Of a DNA stretch of 64,000 nt, positions 12,849 to 24,674 are shown one piece after another. Location: assembly GCA_947396885.1 (NCBI GenBank), contig OX377204.1, forward strand, positions 51,323,139-51,387,138. The letters run 5' to 3'. The translations under genes were made by a program, and so were the position numbers. This stretch comes from Heligmosomoides polygyrus polygyrus. Its lineage: Eukaryota; Nematoda; Chromadorea; Rhabditida; Heligmosomidae. Position 1 is the first letter of the stretch, and each line of letters opens with the position of its first letter. Under the pieces are notes generated by a model. The model did not search any database. It saw only the letters and a program-made list of their open reading frames with translations, and had not been told where the DNA came from.

Positions 12849-15044
12849 CGACACGGAAACCGCCTATTCGTCTGCACTTATAACTGTCGTTCGATCGCAT
12901 CTGAGCAGGATCTTCGGACACTGCTTTACAGAACCCGCAACATCAAATACGACGTTATCGCCCTGCAGGAAACGAAAGGCAGAACGGAAACCATAAGAAG
13001 GACCGACCACAACGAGCTTCTCATTATCGGAGCAAAGGTGGACAGAAAGAATATTGGCGGAGTTGGATTCCTCGTCAATTCGACAGTGCACCACCTAGTA
13101 GACTCTTATAAAATCATCAGTCCGCGAGTAGCCGTTCTTCGTCTGGCAACCAAAGATCAAGCAACCATCTCCATCATAAATGGATATGCTCCAACATCTG
13201 CGGTCACAGATGAAGAAAAGGAGGAATTCTACAAGCTGTTCGAAAGGACTGTCAACGACGAGAAGAGCTACTACAAAGTTGTCGTTGGTGACTTTAACGC
13301 TATCGTCGGTACGAATGATCACGACGAATGGAGGCTAGGACCAAATGGAACTTCCTCAAGGAACGAAAACGGAGAGCGCCTGATAGACTTCCTATCCGCG
13401 TGCCGTCTCTACCATGGAAATTCAATGTTTAAGAAGCCTTCAAACCGACGATGGACCTGGGAAAGCCCAAATGGAGAAACACGTTCGGAGATCGACCATG
13501 TTCTTACAAACAGACGCTGGAGTCTGTTCGACGTCTCCGTGCTGCCTTCATTTGACACCGGCTCGGATCACCGTCTTGTCCGTGCGAAGCTGACTCTCAA
13601 AAAGAGGATGTTCAAGCGTGACACTCATAAACCGGCACCGGTGAGGATCCACACATTCAAGTCTGAGGAGTTGGAATATGCGATAAAGTCGTACAATTGG
13701 AATCTTCTTGAGGATCCATCGGAAGTCTACGACCTTCTCTCCAAAGGACTGTTGAAATGTGCTAGCAGCTCTTGCGAAGCCACATCACCGTCTGCTTCAA
13801 GACTCGATCAGCACATGCGATTAAACTCTTGGAGCAAAGAAGAGCTGTTAAACTGGATCGCAAGCAGGGTTTCGCAGGGATTTCTCCTGCATGGACCATA
13901 TTCAGACTGTCTCACAGCTCATCGAGAGGAGCTGCGAATACCACCTCCCACTTGTCCTTGTCTTCGTGGATTACCGGAAAGCGTTCGACTCTGTGGAAAT
14001 CAACGCCGTTTTGAACACACTTGTGCACGCTCGTATACCATCGACTTCTCGACGAATGCTTCTCGAACACATCGACTACCATCCAGCTGTTCGATCGAAA
14101 GCTTAAAATTCTTATCGGGAAAGGAGTACGGCAGGGAGACACGATTTCTCCCAAGCTATTCACAGCGGCACTCCAGGATGCCATGAAAGACTTGAAATGG
14201 GACGATAAAGGCTACCTTGTCGACGGTAAACGGATCAGCAACCTTCGCTTCGCCGATGATATTGTTCTCATATCTACCAGCACGACAGAAGTCGAGGAAA
14301 TGCTGAACGAGCTCAATGTGGCAGGTATGAAGATTGGATTGGACACGAATATGTCCAAAACGCAATTTATGGTCAACCAGTGGTGTGACACGGGACTCGT
14401 AAGTTTAAATGGAGTCGCTCTGCAACAGGTCGACTCCTACGTCTATCTGGGAAGAGATCTGAACATGGATAACGACCTCGCTCCTGAAATCGCCCGCAGG
14501 AGACGCGCAGCATGGGCAGCCTTCAGTTCGATTCGCGAAGTCACCGATCAGGTCAAGGATCCCGGCCTCAGGGCCTTGATATTCAACGCCTCTGTACTGC
14601 CTGCGATGTGTTACGCGACGGAAACCTGGCCCGACAACAAGACAATCGCCAGAGCGATGCAAACTACGCATCGTGCACTGGAGAGATGTCTTCTAAGGAC
14701 AAGCCTTCGTCAGCAATGGCAAGAAGGCCTACGAAGCTCGGAGCTACGGGAGAAGTCGCAATTAGCAGACCCGCTGCAGTGCATGAAGAAGTCCAAATAT
14801 CGCTGGGCCGGACACCTGCTTCGACGAAAGGACGATAGATGGAGTCTCCGTGTCACAGAATGGCTCCCGAGAGACCATAAGAGGGACGACCGCCAACGCG
14901 ATGGGCAGACTCATTCTCAAGATCTTTCAGAGAGCGGAGTCTGCCTCACTGGATGCAAGCAGCCAGAGATCGAGCGGTCTGGAAGAGTTGTGGTCCCCGC
15001 TGAGAAGACCTCCAGCCGACAAAGGACCACCAAAGTATCAAAGT
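12849..15044 (+). pseudogene. RTE-1 endonuclease-reverse transcriptase pseudogene
   Basis: This protein nicks DNA and copies its own RNA at the nick. The endonuclease is well preserved: YNCRSIAS and ALQETKG near 12870-12970, GVGFLVN near 13060, the catalytic GDFNAIVG near 13289 and GSDHRLV near 13560. The frame runs open to about 13850. There the linker (SWSKEELLN) is joined directly to sequence just before reverse transcriptase motif A. This removes the fingers and most of the N-terminal palm, roughly 250 residues by comparison with the family. In a shifted frame VDYRKAFDSVE (motif A) follows at about 13960. A further frame change near 14080 leads to GVRQGDTISP (14124), FADDIVLIS (14250) and the C-terminal domain ending near 15044. 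The deletion and two frameshifts make it non-autonomous. The frame before the GTG at 13038 extends upstream without an obvious ATG. Confidence 0.85.
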
Positions 15045-15060
15045 AAGTAAGAAGAAACGA

Positions 15061-15422
15061 GTGAGTAAAAACCTGGCGTCCGGACTCGGAAGGCGTTCAA
15101 CGATATTCAGAAACAAGCTTGGATGAAAACGGTTGCGGAGGAGCCACATGATGGCAGAAGTACTTCGCAGCACAAACCAGTGGTGTTACTGGACAGTTCG
15201 GAGAGAATACCTATGATGAATGCACGGAAGTGGTAAACGGCTTGACGACAATAAAGTACGCAGTAGATCCTAGATGTTAGCGAATTTTAAGTTTTACAAA
15301 AACTACTTTCCGTAGGTCAGTGAAGTAGCAAAGTCGCGCGAAGGATGTAGCGAAATCGCCGTTAGGCGTGTCGGAGTACTTGTAAACCTAGCGCCGTTAG
15401 GCGTGTCGGAGCACTTCATTAT
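15061..15422. other. Spacer between two LINE copies
   Basis: About 360 bp lie between the RTE-1 tail and the RTE-2 3' end. The phrase GCCGTTAGGCGTGTCGGAG is repeated at 15359-15377 and 15392-15410, a 33-bp spaced direct duplication. No coding sequence was recognised. Confidence 0.4.
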
Positions 15423-17335
15423 TTTCATTAGCGTCTGTTCCGCTTGGTGGCGGGGTCCGCTCTTCTGGTGTGGTGACGCCAATTCTCCCGATCAAATGCT
15501 TTATCAGGGTGCACACCAGCCATCCTTAAGTCCAAGCGCAACGTATCTAGCCAACGTTGCTTCGGGCGTCCCCTGGGCCGCTTTCTAGAGACCTCAAGGT
15601 TCAGGCCTATCTTCCGGACGGTATCGTCATTAGCGCGAAGAAGGTGGCCGTACCATCGAAGACAAGAGCTGAGCTTCGCGCAGCTTCTGTCCAAACGCGT
15701 ATCTCCAGCCGTCCACCGTAGTATTTTCGTCTCCATTACACTGAGGCGGCTTTCAATTTCCTTCGTCACGGGCCAGCACTCAGCACCGTACGTCGCTACT
15801 GGGCGAACGACTTTCTATAAACCTTCGATTTGAGGTGCTCAGGTATTGTCCTGTCGCAAAGCACCCCATTCATTTGGACCAGGCTGCACTCACCCGTGCG
15901 TTCACCTCCAACTTTAGGCTGCCATCGGACGTGACTGTTGATCCGAGATACTTGAAAGATGTAACTCGTGAGAGCTCAGTACCACTGATCTTAATAGATC
16001 TGTGCTCATCCATATCCGTCGTCAAGTACTCCGTCTTTTTGACGTTTAGCTTGAGACCGAACAATGCCAAGCGATGGCACCACGCCTTTGCCTGTCGCTC
16101 GAGTTCGGTTTTATCTTCACATGCAAGCATGACGTCGTCAGCATAGAGCAGCGTCCAAGGTGCCGCCATCTGGAGATCTCGTGATATTGCATCCATCACG
16201 ATGACGAAGAGCAGTGGGGATAGCGCAGATCCCCTACGGAGATGGGATATTCCGTCGAGGTGCCCGCTGGCGCTCGCACTCGACTCCTTGGGCAAGAGTA
16301 CAGAGTGCGCACCCACTCAATAAGCTCTTCAGGAACACCATGTTCTTGCAACGCGTACCATATAACATCTCGCGGAACGCGGTCGAAGGTCTTCTCCAAG
16401 TCCAGGAATGCAAAATGCACCGGTTTCTGTTTCTCGCGGTGGTTCTTTAGCAAAAGACGAACAGCGTGAATAGCATCAACGGTGCCACAGCCAGAGACCA
16501 AACCACACTGATTCGTGGGATGCTGGACGACATCCCGGATACGTCCATCGACAATTCGCTTAAAGATTTTCATGGTGTGCGAAAGAAGGCGAATTGGACG
16601 GTAACTAGCGCAGTCCGCAGGACTGCCCTTCTTCTTCCAAATCGGGATGGTCGTGCTTTGCTGCCAGCTCTCGGGCACTTTCTTCTCAGCAACAACCTGA
16701 TTGAAAAACTCTGTCAGCCAGTCAGCAGGGCACCAGCCCTTCGACTTCCATAGGTCGGCTGGCAGGTCATCGAGATCAGTGGCTTTGCCTAACTTCATCT
16801 TCCTCGGGGCTGTTTTGGCTTAGCTCACTGTGATCTTCTGAACGGGACCGTATACATGAGGTGCAAAAGGAATAGCAGAATGGGCAAATTCAACATTCGT
16901 GATATCCTCGAAGTAGTCGCGCCATCGCTTCACAGCCCTCTTACGATCCATCAGAAGATGTCTGTTCTCGTCGTTAATGCCAAAGAACTTCTCGATGTCT
17001 TCTGCTTGGCAACAGCGAGCTTTGAAGAGTCGGTAAAGATAACGCTCACCATCGCGCGTTTTCAGTTTTTCGCTGACTTCAGCATAGTATGCGGCTTTAG
17101 TAGCAGCCACTGCCTTCATTGCCGCTTTTTTCGCTCCTCGATAATTCCGCCAATTGTGAACTGTTTTATCAACGACAAATACGTGATAGAGCCGCTTCTT
17201 TTCTCGGACTTGTTCTTTGACATCGTCAGTCCACAGCCATGCCTGCTTGTCGACCCAGCGTCTTCCAGGCTTCGTTGTGCCAAGTTCGAAGCGTGCAGCC
17301 CGAGTTATCGCATCGGTAGCATGTCGGAGCACTTG
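15423..17335 (-). mobile_element. RTE-2 LINE, 5'-truncated copy A
   Basis: Reading on the minus strand, the copy begins abruptly near 17335 inside the linker between endonuclease and reverse transcriptase. It runs to a 3' end at about 15423, with a short AATGAAAATAATGA tail. Truncation of the 5' end is the normal outcome of incomplete target-primed reverse transcription. It is the same family as the copy at 28262-30965 and the fragment at 62690-63430. Confidence 0.85.
15428..17332 (-). pseudogene. RTE-2 reverse transcriptase pseudogene
   Basis: The linker (16820-17332) includes DDVKEQVREKKRLYHVF. The reverse transcriptase follows: KLGKATDLDDLPADLW near 16790, TTIPIWKKKGSPADC near 16660, YRPIRLLSH near 16610 and motif A as LDLEKTFDRV near 16380. 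HRREGS-type sequence GSALSPLLFVIVMDA lies near 16220 and the catalytic YADDV near 16140. The C-terminal zinc-ribbon-like tail ends near 15428 (GHLLRANDD, RPRGRPKQRWLDTL, WRHHTRRADPATKRNRR). Frame changes occur near 16800, 16230 and 15860. Both YADD aspartates survive, but the broken frame and missing endonuclease rule out activity. Confidence 0.87.
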
Positions 17336-18794
17336 AAAACCTATATTCTCGCTGTTGGGTCTTCTTCACTGGCGATCAGGATCAGCAATCGACTCCGCGA
17401 GGCCTTCGGCAGCCACTCCTCCACCCAACACGTCGTCAGGGGCCGCCCATCCGCCGTGGTTGACAACGATGCTGTCAGCAGAACCAGATCCCTGATGGAA
17501 AAGTTACTGGCGAACAAAGCTGCTTCAACCACACCGGCTGCCATACCCTTCTCTATACGACCAAATTCTATTCGACCTATACGTTAACCTCGTCAGGAAC
17601 CCACCCACCTTCAGCTTCGACGACGACGACGATACCACATTGAAGAACTGGTTCAGGCAATATGGACCAGTCATCAATGATTGAGGTTCATTGCGGCCTG
17701 ACGAACGGAAACGCGATCTGTTGCTTGGCAAGCTTGACCGACAAGCCTTCATAACGTATCCCGAACGTTCTACCACAAGAGCCACAATATATCATCGACC
17801 TGACTGCTACGTGGACAAGCTAAAGATCAGTGGAGTCGAAAGGGGCATCAGAAACTTTAATGTTGTTGTTAGCTGTTTTCGTTGTTATTGTCATTTAGTT
17901 GCGATTGTTGTGCCGCTGACTTTTGTGATGTTGAAGAGCTATGAGATGTGACGTATGTATTACGTGTAGATTTGCATCTAACCCTATTGCCGGCTACAAC
18001 ATCGTCTTCGTCAGATTAATCTGAAGTCCAACGTTTCTAAAAACACCATCGAAGACGGCTAGCTTTTGCTACACCTGGCTAATGTTCGGTATTATTAGCA
18101 CGATAGCGGCGGCGAGGCTAAGGTTGTGCAGCAGCCAGCTGTCGATCTCCACTCCCACGAATTTCGGGCGTGTGGTATTTCTCTTGTCGTACCCCTCTCT
18201 TCACGCGGACAATGACGTCCTAGTAGAAAGTGAGATCTTGAATCCACTATACAGCTCTCGAAGAACTGTACTAAGTAAGAACGCCCTGAGTGATGAAGGC
18301 TTCGACGACCCTTCAGTTTCGACGGAGCTCTTTTTAAAAGCTGAACGTACGGCGGAAAGACACAATGTTCGCCGAAGGATGGGCATGAATCACCACGGCT
18401 TCAAGATTTCGTAATAAGACCACATGTCTCCTAGGCAAGCCCTGTCGGTTGGGAATAAGCGTGTGGAAAGGAAATGGGACATGCAAATAACGCATGCTTC
18501 AGAAAAGTATGCATGCTGTCCGAAGAAAAATGATTAAACAGTTTGAAAAGAGTGAAACTTTTATTCCTTCGGCTGGAGCTATAGTCTTATGTTCATTCAA
18601 GATGCTGAGAAGCTCAGTTGTCTCCTACGATGGGACTGCGCCCACACACCGCGATGTGCTGAACGAGTGCACGGCGCAATCTCTTCGTTGACACAGCCGA
18701 AAGGTGGAGGACTTTGAGGACTTTAAACTCTTACGCCCTCTTCAAGCAGTCGTTAAGACATCTAGCTAAAAAATATCCGATCAAGTGACCAGGG
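17336..18794. other. Unassigned region
   Basis: Short open frames such as 17341-17544 (-), 17525-17785 (-) and 18082-18414 (+) do not resemble known families. No inverted repeats were found. The boundary at 17335 is the truncation point of RTE-2 copy A, so this may be the pre-insertion target DNA. Confidence 0.35.
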
Positions 18795-19902
18795 ATGTAC
18801 TGAATTTTTGTTTCCGCTTTCCGAACTCCGGTTTCCGGTCGTTTTTAGATCTTCCGTTCTATGTTCCATTCTCTTTTCGACCGAAGACGGAACGGAAATG
18901 GTGACTCATCACCCCTTGATTGTTTTGCGCCGCCTTCATTAACCTTTTGAACTTAAACGAAAGGCTGAAGAAAGGGATTAAGCTTTTTTCGTGATTGTGT
19001 TGCATTCAAACCGGTGGTGCATCCTGATGTTAAAACAGAGTGATTACCAAATTGGATTCTTTTTTCTTTTCTTGAAACGATGTGCAACCGACTAGCATAG
19101 GGCCACAGAGGTTTCATTCGTGCTTGAATTGAGAACAGATTTCTTATCCAGAGAATGCGTATCTTTTTCTCCAATAATGTTAGGCCTGCGTTGGAACACC
19201 AGTTCTAGATCAAAGCTCTATAAGCACTCTTAGGTTGCTAACATAGGTTGCTAACATAACCTATTGGGGTGCGTACCAACTTCCACTTGTCAAGCTTATA
19301 AGGTCCACCCCACCTTGGTTACAGCTAGTCCGGCACCTATGCTCGTAGTATCATAGCCCTTTGCATCGCCTCGCCTTATTAGGTTTTTCTCGCGCACGGT
19401 GTATTAACTGTCTCAGCCACGTACAAGAAGCGGGATGTGTACATCAGTGAGGTCCTCAGTTTCCCCACCTTCATCATTTGCTCACGAATCCTGCCCTCTT
19501 TTTCTTGTCCTTTCATTCCTCTCATTTTTCCCTCTCCTTTTATTTCATGTTATTTTCAATAGCCAATTTAATTTGCTCATTCTGTGATTTTCTCGCCATA
19601 TAGTGTGTAGTTCGAATTGGCAATAAATAAATAAATAAATAAATAAATAAACAAAAACATTGCTCTCCATAGGGGATATGGATCCATCCTAGTCGGTGGA
19701 AGGCATGCGGTGTCTTACCTCTGCATCCCTCCTTTGAGTTTGTCCCAGAGCTTCAGCTACTGGCAAATGACGCTACGCCTCCCATGTGAACTCAGAGAGT
19801 GGATGTCGTGTCGTGGGGTGCTGAACACCACTGTAAACATAGCGCTGCCCCTCCCAATTGGGATAGATCCGGGTCATTCATTAAGACCGGTTAAGTGTCA
19901 TG
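18795..19902 (+). repeat. Dispersed repeat Rep-A, copy 1 left part
   Basis: This copy aligns by eye with 51400-52110: a GTTTCCG-rich start, then GAAGACGGAACGG, GACTCATCAC, CTGAAGAAAGNGATTAA, and GGGATAGA followed by ATTCA and AAGACCGGTTAAGTG. Relative to copy 2 it carries an extra LINE-like segment at 19255-19655. It stops at 19902, where the BEL-derived block begins, and resumes at 26204. It contains no protein of its own. Confidence 0.8.
19255..19655 (+). mobile_element. LINE 3' end inserted in Rep-A
   Basis: This segment is absent from the otherwise collinear Rep-A copy at 51855. It ends in (AAAT)n at 19622-19650, the same type of tail as the CR1 LINE at 39972-40003. The short repeat AACAT flanks it (GCTAACAT before, AAAACATTG after) and may be the target duplication. 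It has no coding sequence and is a severely 5'-truncated CR1-like copy. Confidence 0.65.
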
Positions 19903-20158
19903 TGTCGCAAAAGGGTGGCTCTTTGACGTTCGGTATGTGTGTGTTCGAGGTAATGGCCGAAGTCCGACTTGCCTAGAACTTGACCAGTTAGCTACGTTCG
20001 ACTTGAGTACTGCTCGCCTCAGATGGTCTCAAGAAACCACGCCACGTGGTGTTAAGAAGTAAACGAGTCGGTAGAAGCAAGATTTACCTTAAGCTTGAGT
20101 AAATAAACCTCTTTACAGGCGTTACAATAAATCGAAGACGAATAAATGATATTACAGA
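19903..20158 (-). repeat. Possible BEL long terminal repeat
   Basis: The segment starts TGTCGC and ends ATTACA on the plus strand, giving the TG...CA ends expected of a long terminal repeat, and its outer edge coincides with the Rep-A junction. No second copy was found in the block, and no purine-rich tract lies beside it. The call rests only on position and terminal dinucleotides. Confidence 0.3.
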
Positions 20159-20573
20159 TGAAATAGCACCAAAGCTTGAGAACAACCTCAGGAAAAACTT
20201 CCTTCCACTTGACTACTTCACTACTTGAGATCGCAGTATTATGGCTGACGATCTTGAGGGAGACAATGAATAAATCCTCAAAGAAGAAACTTGACTGACG
20301 AGCCGGTCGGCTCGAGCGGCGGTGAGCACTAAAAGGAGGAGCTCGCCTCCACGCATTCCAATCGGACCGTCTGATACCTGCGAGAAACTAACTGAGAACA
20401 ACAACATAGGGATTGATCGATTTAGGCGGAGAGCTAAAACACGTAACGGGTAAAGCTGATACATATAAAGCTAGAACTAAGGCACACAATGGCTGAATAT
20501 CTGTTCACAACAACGGAAATAAGCATTTTACCAACTAGTGCTACAAAAATAGTCGTTCTCGACACTTCCCCTC

Positions 20574-22345
20574 TCAGGGATGTGAGGGGCCCTGCTCGAG
20601 GAGTTCACTCAGCTGTCTCCTTTTTTGCTGCAAGATGTCTTGAAGTCGTTGTTTCGCATCTGGCACAGTGCACACAGCTCGATGGTTTGTCCTCTTTTGG
20701 CGGCGCTTCACTTACAAAAATGGTCCCTTCAACTTGATGGCAGTACCAGTATCCTTCACTTCAGTCACAGTTTCCTGGATTACGGCAAAACTGGAGGCAC
20801 GTTTTCCATCGATTGAAACTTTGCAGAATTCGATGTGTGAGTTGTCCCTGGGTGAATCTTGGGCACGAATCTGAATAGTGCCTTCCTCTATCCGTACAGA
20901 ATACGCAATCAATATTGGGATGTATTCCGGAAATGAAGCCTCGTAATCTCCCGTAGCGAAACTTGGCCAAAGCACTTTCCATCTCGTTGATCTCCCTTCT
21001 TAGAGTGTCGATCCTCTGCTGCCTGTCAGGGACTTGTACCTTGACCACGATTGACTTCACCTTCTTTGGAGAAGGTTCACCGTCACCTTTTGATGGATCT
21101 CGCTGCTCTCGCTGATTTCATTCATTTTTGCGCGTTCCACTGATTCTCTGTCACTTGATCGCTTCGAACCCAATGAGGTATCCTTCCTTTCACTTGACCT
21201 CTTTGAACTGGACTGGACGACTTGACCATCGTTTGACTGCTTTGAGCTGCACGGGATCTTCTGCTCGTCACTTGCTTGCTTTTCCAGTGTGTGTACCTGA
21301 TTTCCGTTACTCGACTGTTTTAAGCTCGACTTGACCTCGTGTCCGTCACTTGACCATTAAGTGTCCGATTTGGTCTTGTGCTCTTCTGCCGACGTACAAG
21401 GAGTGTCCTTCCTTCTTTCCTGCTCTTCACTTGTTGTCTCTTTTTGCAGGCGACTGAAGCACTGCTCATCGGTCTCCAGCGTATCTTGCCGAGCTTCGTT
21501 TAAGTCATCGAGTTTAGCTGATGACATAAGCTCCTTTGCCTTTTGAACGGATTTTTGTACACAGATGTCCTTCACATGAGCTGAAGGCACCTTTATAGTG
21601 GATCGTCCTTTGCAGTGGTTTCTGCGTGCTGGAGTCCTCGACCACGACCGAAGGAACTTCTTAACGTACAACCATCTGAAGGCTTTATCCAGATCCAGAT
21701 ATTCCCTTTGCCAACGCATCAATTCTGCGTAGCAGATCTCCAATGGTGTTATCCTGCTGCTGCGAGGTTGAGGCTTCTTGCGAACCTGAGGTCTTCTTCA
21801 GACAGTTCTGTATTTCTTGCATTGTCTTTTCGAGGATGTTCGCCGCGTCAAGCTCTCTACGGCGAGTTCTTATATCTCGCGCAGCGAGCTCGAGGTATTC
21901 TGTTACCTCTTTGATGGTGGTTTCCAGACGGCGGACATCTCGCTCAACCTGTTCCATGGCTGCTTGCCTCGAAATGCCTCCGGGTTGTGTCAGCCACTGC
22001 TCGCGAGTAGGTACGTTTTGGCCGAACGTTTGCGATTGGAATTCGTATATGCGATCAGTGAAGCCGAAGCGAGTCCCAAAGACATAGATGGCATTCCTTA
22101 GCGAGATATGCGAGCAGAAAGCGTTTGAGAATTTGCAGTCTCTCTGCTGTCTCCATCTTACCGAGGGTGGTACTGTGCATCAGGATGTACCAATCATTCC
22201 GAAGTGATGCCGTCAATGTAACCTGCCTGCGGAGTTCGTTCATCACCACTTTGAGGTCCCGTTCCAAGCGCTCTGTTGATGGATTAGGCTCCAGAACCAT
22301 GCGCATTAGAGAGGTTGGGCATCCAGCGAGATCTCGAGGATCCAT
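20574..22345 (-). pseudogene. BEL/Pao gag pseudogene
   Basis: Gag forms the particle that packages the element's RNA. A likely start is the ATG at 22345 (MDPRDLAG), 95 bp after the envelope frame ends. A long helical region follows (DLKVVMNELRRQV, then ERDVRRLETTIKEVTEYLEL near 21950-21900). Next comes a variable charged stretch (about 21740-21360), then a zinc-knuckle-like segment CVFC...HYSDSC near 20880-20850. A basic tail with TNHRAVCTVPDAKQRLQ lies near 20690-20640, ending at 20574. The C-X2-C...HYSDSC arrangement is what identifies it as nematode BEL-type gag. There are frame changes near 22070, 21720 and 21350 and others closer to the end, so it is not functional. Confidence 0.7.
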
Positions 22346-22440
22346 TCTGAAAGAAATACTTGCCCATTGAGAGGCGACCATATCCATGGAGTAGAAAACT
22401 AGAATTTTCGTGCATAAAGGGCTCATGCAGTATGCTGGCG

Positions 22441-24674
22441 TCACTTGAAACGAAAAAGCAACCACGTGCTGGATTTCATAGGTGCTTGGTATGACGTCGA
22501 GTGCCGAGACAGAACAATTGTGCAAAAAGCAATCGTAAGACGAAAAAACATGCGAAACAGACATCGAAAAAATTTTATTTCTAGGAATACCAGCCAGAAG
22601 ACAATCCGTGGACCGGTAAAAATGACCATCAGATAAGTGGCTCCAATGCACACGACAAGAATAACGGTGGTGGCCATTAATGTTTTGTACCATTGAAGGA
22701 ACCCTTGAGCGATGTGTGAAAAACCTGGCCACTTGATATTGAAAAATGTGGCTGATTCTCCATTTATCCATCTTTCAATCGCTTCCGGGGCGGTGTGGGG
22801 ATATTTTAGGATTCTGACAATGTCGAAACTGTTCCTTACTTGACCACAGGAGATCGAACATTCGTGCTTCCTGGAGGGCAAAATGAAGTGTAGATTCGAC
22901 ACCGGCCTCATCACATGGTACTATAAAACTGGCGCTTTCACATATTACCTCAACTTGGGTAGTTCTCGTTGAAGTGCATTTTACTTGAACCTGTGCTCCC
23001 TTTACACAGTTGTAGGAAACACTTAGTGACCCTGCTGTTGCACTGCATCTGTCGTTGTCCGCTTTGACCTCCGTGCGTAGTTCATCTTGTAGCGTCATCA
23101 CATCTTCCGAAGTGACCATGCTCGGAATTATAGCTCGTATTCCTCCATCTCGCGTTTCATCAAACGTTAATGATGGCGTCACTACAGGCAACTGATTGCG
23201 TGGATTGTTGAACCATGGTAGGATTTCGATGTCACGACATCTGCAATTCGCTTTAGTTTTCGCAGGATAGCACTTGCAGTCGTCTGCTACCAGGCAGTCC
23301 GTGGTTTCCACCGTGAAAGTGCTGATGCACTGAAGTGGGGGCTGGATTGATCTCTCCAAACGGCGTTTTTTCTTCCGTCCGATATGAATGACGTTTGCAG
23401 CAGGGACGTTAGCACACTTAACGTGAACGTGAAGTTATTCCACTTTACTGGTACATTCAGTTTTACTTCCGTCGTTAATAAGTTAGCCTTCTTCCATGAC
23501 GAGTCAAAGTGAGCAATTCGTAACATGACTGCTTCTGCCCAAAAAAGGCATCTTGAAAAATGCGGAAGATATGAGAGGATCTTGGTTTCAGATAAATCCT
23601 GTAGAACAAGCAACCGGAACTTAGAAAGAAGCAGTCGCACGCGGGTCCTCCACAGGACTCTACACATGCCGTACGTCCTGGATACTTGTTTCCTTTCGCT
23701 AGCTCTGGAAGCAGACTTGAACTGTTGACCGCGGCACATTTTTCGCCAGCATATGATCCAGAATGCGGACAACGTTTGCTGCCGATTACGTTGTAGAATG
23801 TGTCGCGAGTAAACAGCACTGTTTCCTGTTCACACTCCAATGACAGTGATTTCCACGTTAGTCTGCGCTCGTGAACGACACTTTGGTTGTGAGCTAGTCG
23901 GAAACATGCATTTCTTTTGAACGGATTGATCTTGAGAACTTCAGACACTGGGACATGACATACTTCACCAAGATCGTCGCGATAACAAATTGTCGCGGAG
24001 TGTGTGAATTGATCGACTTGCTGGCAACTCTGCCCCAAGATGGAAAGTGAAGCTATAGCTGTGGTCACAGCTAGAAGCTCAAGTAGATCACAAGGGCATC
24101 GGGACAGTTGCTGGCCTATGGGTGTGCTTCCAAAGATCTTCCGTAGAGGCCATAGCAACAATTTCCACAACAGACTTCCGAGCACACGAAGAGGTCTTCC
24201 TGTGACAAAAGGTATGTATAGAAACGCGTAGCATCACATGAGGAAGAGATACACGGGTATTGCTATTGCGGCCATTGCTCCCAGGGGCCAGCATTCTGCA
24301 TTACAAATCAGTGCCAGGCATATGAAGCAGTCGATGTGATCGCAAAATGGAGCTGGAGGGCAAACTGTCTCAACCAGCTGCGTTGTTTCGCCTGTTCTGA
24401 ATTTCCATCGAACATAGTGTTCATGTAGAACGACTTGGGGAGGAAATCGCGCAATTTCAGTCGTATTCGGATTTTCGACTATTGTGTACAATTTCTCTTC
24501 ACAGACTTGATATCCCTGCGTATGAAAAGATTCAACTCCTCCTGGGACGCACCGAATCACTGAAAAAGTTGAGCGTTCTATCACATCTGCTCCGCAAACG
24601 TGGTTGAGCAGTATAAGGGTGATCAATGCGACGATGTTCATATACGCCAGAATCTGTCCTTTTCGAGGCCGCAA
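22441..24674 (-). pseudogene. Phlebovirus-type envelope glycoprotein remnant of a BEL element
   Basis: Several nematode BEL elements are known to have captured an envelope glycoprotein related to the phlebovirus membrane-fusion protein. Here a start at 24674 is followed within a dozen codons by a hydrophobic signal-like segment. Further on lie a hydrophobic stretch near 24260, several cysteine-rich blocks (about 23770-23690 and 23300-23200), a Cys-Gly pair near 22860, and a C-terminal membrane segment near 22680-22620 followed by a short tail. The cysteine spacing and the final membrane anchor support the assignment. The gene is broken: one in-frame stop at 24234-24236 and frame changes near 23480, 23340 and 22830. 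It follows the integrase C-terminal domain with a short overlap, the normal position for env. Confidence 0.75.

Larger units (their letters stand above)
12285..15060 (+). mobile_element. RTE-1 LINE, internally deleted copy A
   Basis: The unit comprises a repeat-bearing 5' region, an apurinic-type endonuclease, the C-terminal half of a reverse transcriptase, and a short AAGTAAGTAAG tail near 15040-15053. It is one of two RTE-1 copies in the window that keep both ends but lack the centre of the reverse transcriptase. The exact 5' end is not fixed because no target duplication was identified. Confidence 0.8.

Noticed and set aside
17341..17785. An upstream endonuclease for RTE-2 copy A
   Set aside because: The frames do not match the endonuclease remnants of copy B; similarity stops at about 17335, consistent with 5' truncation.
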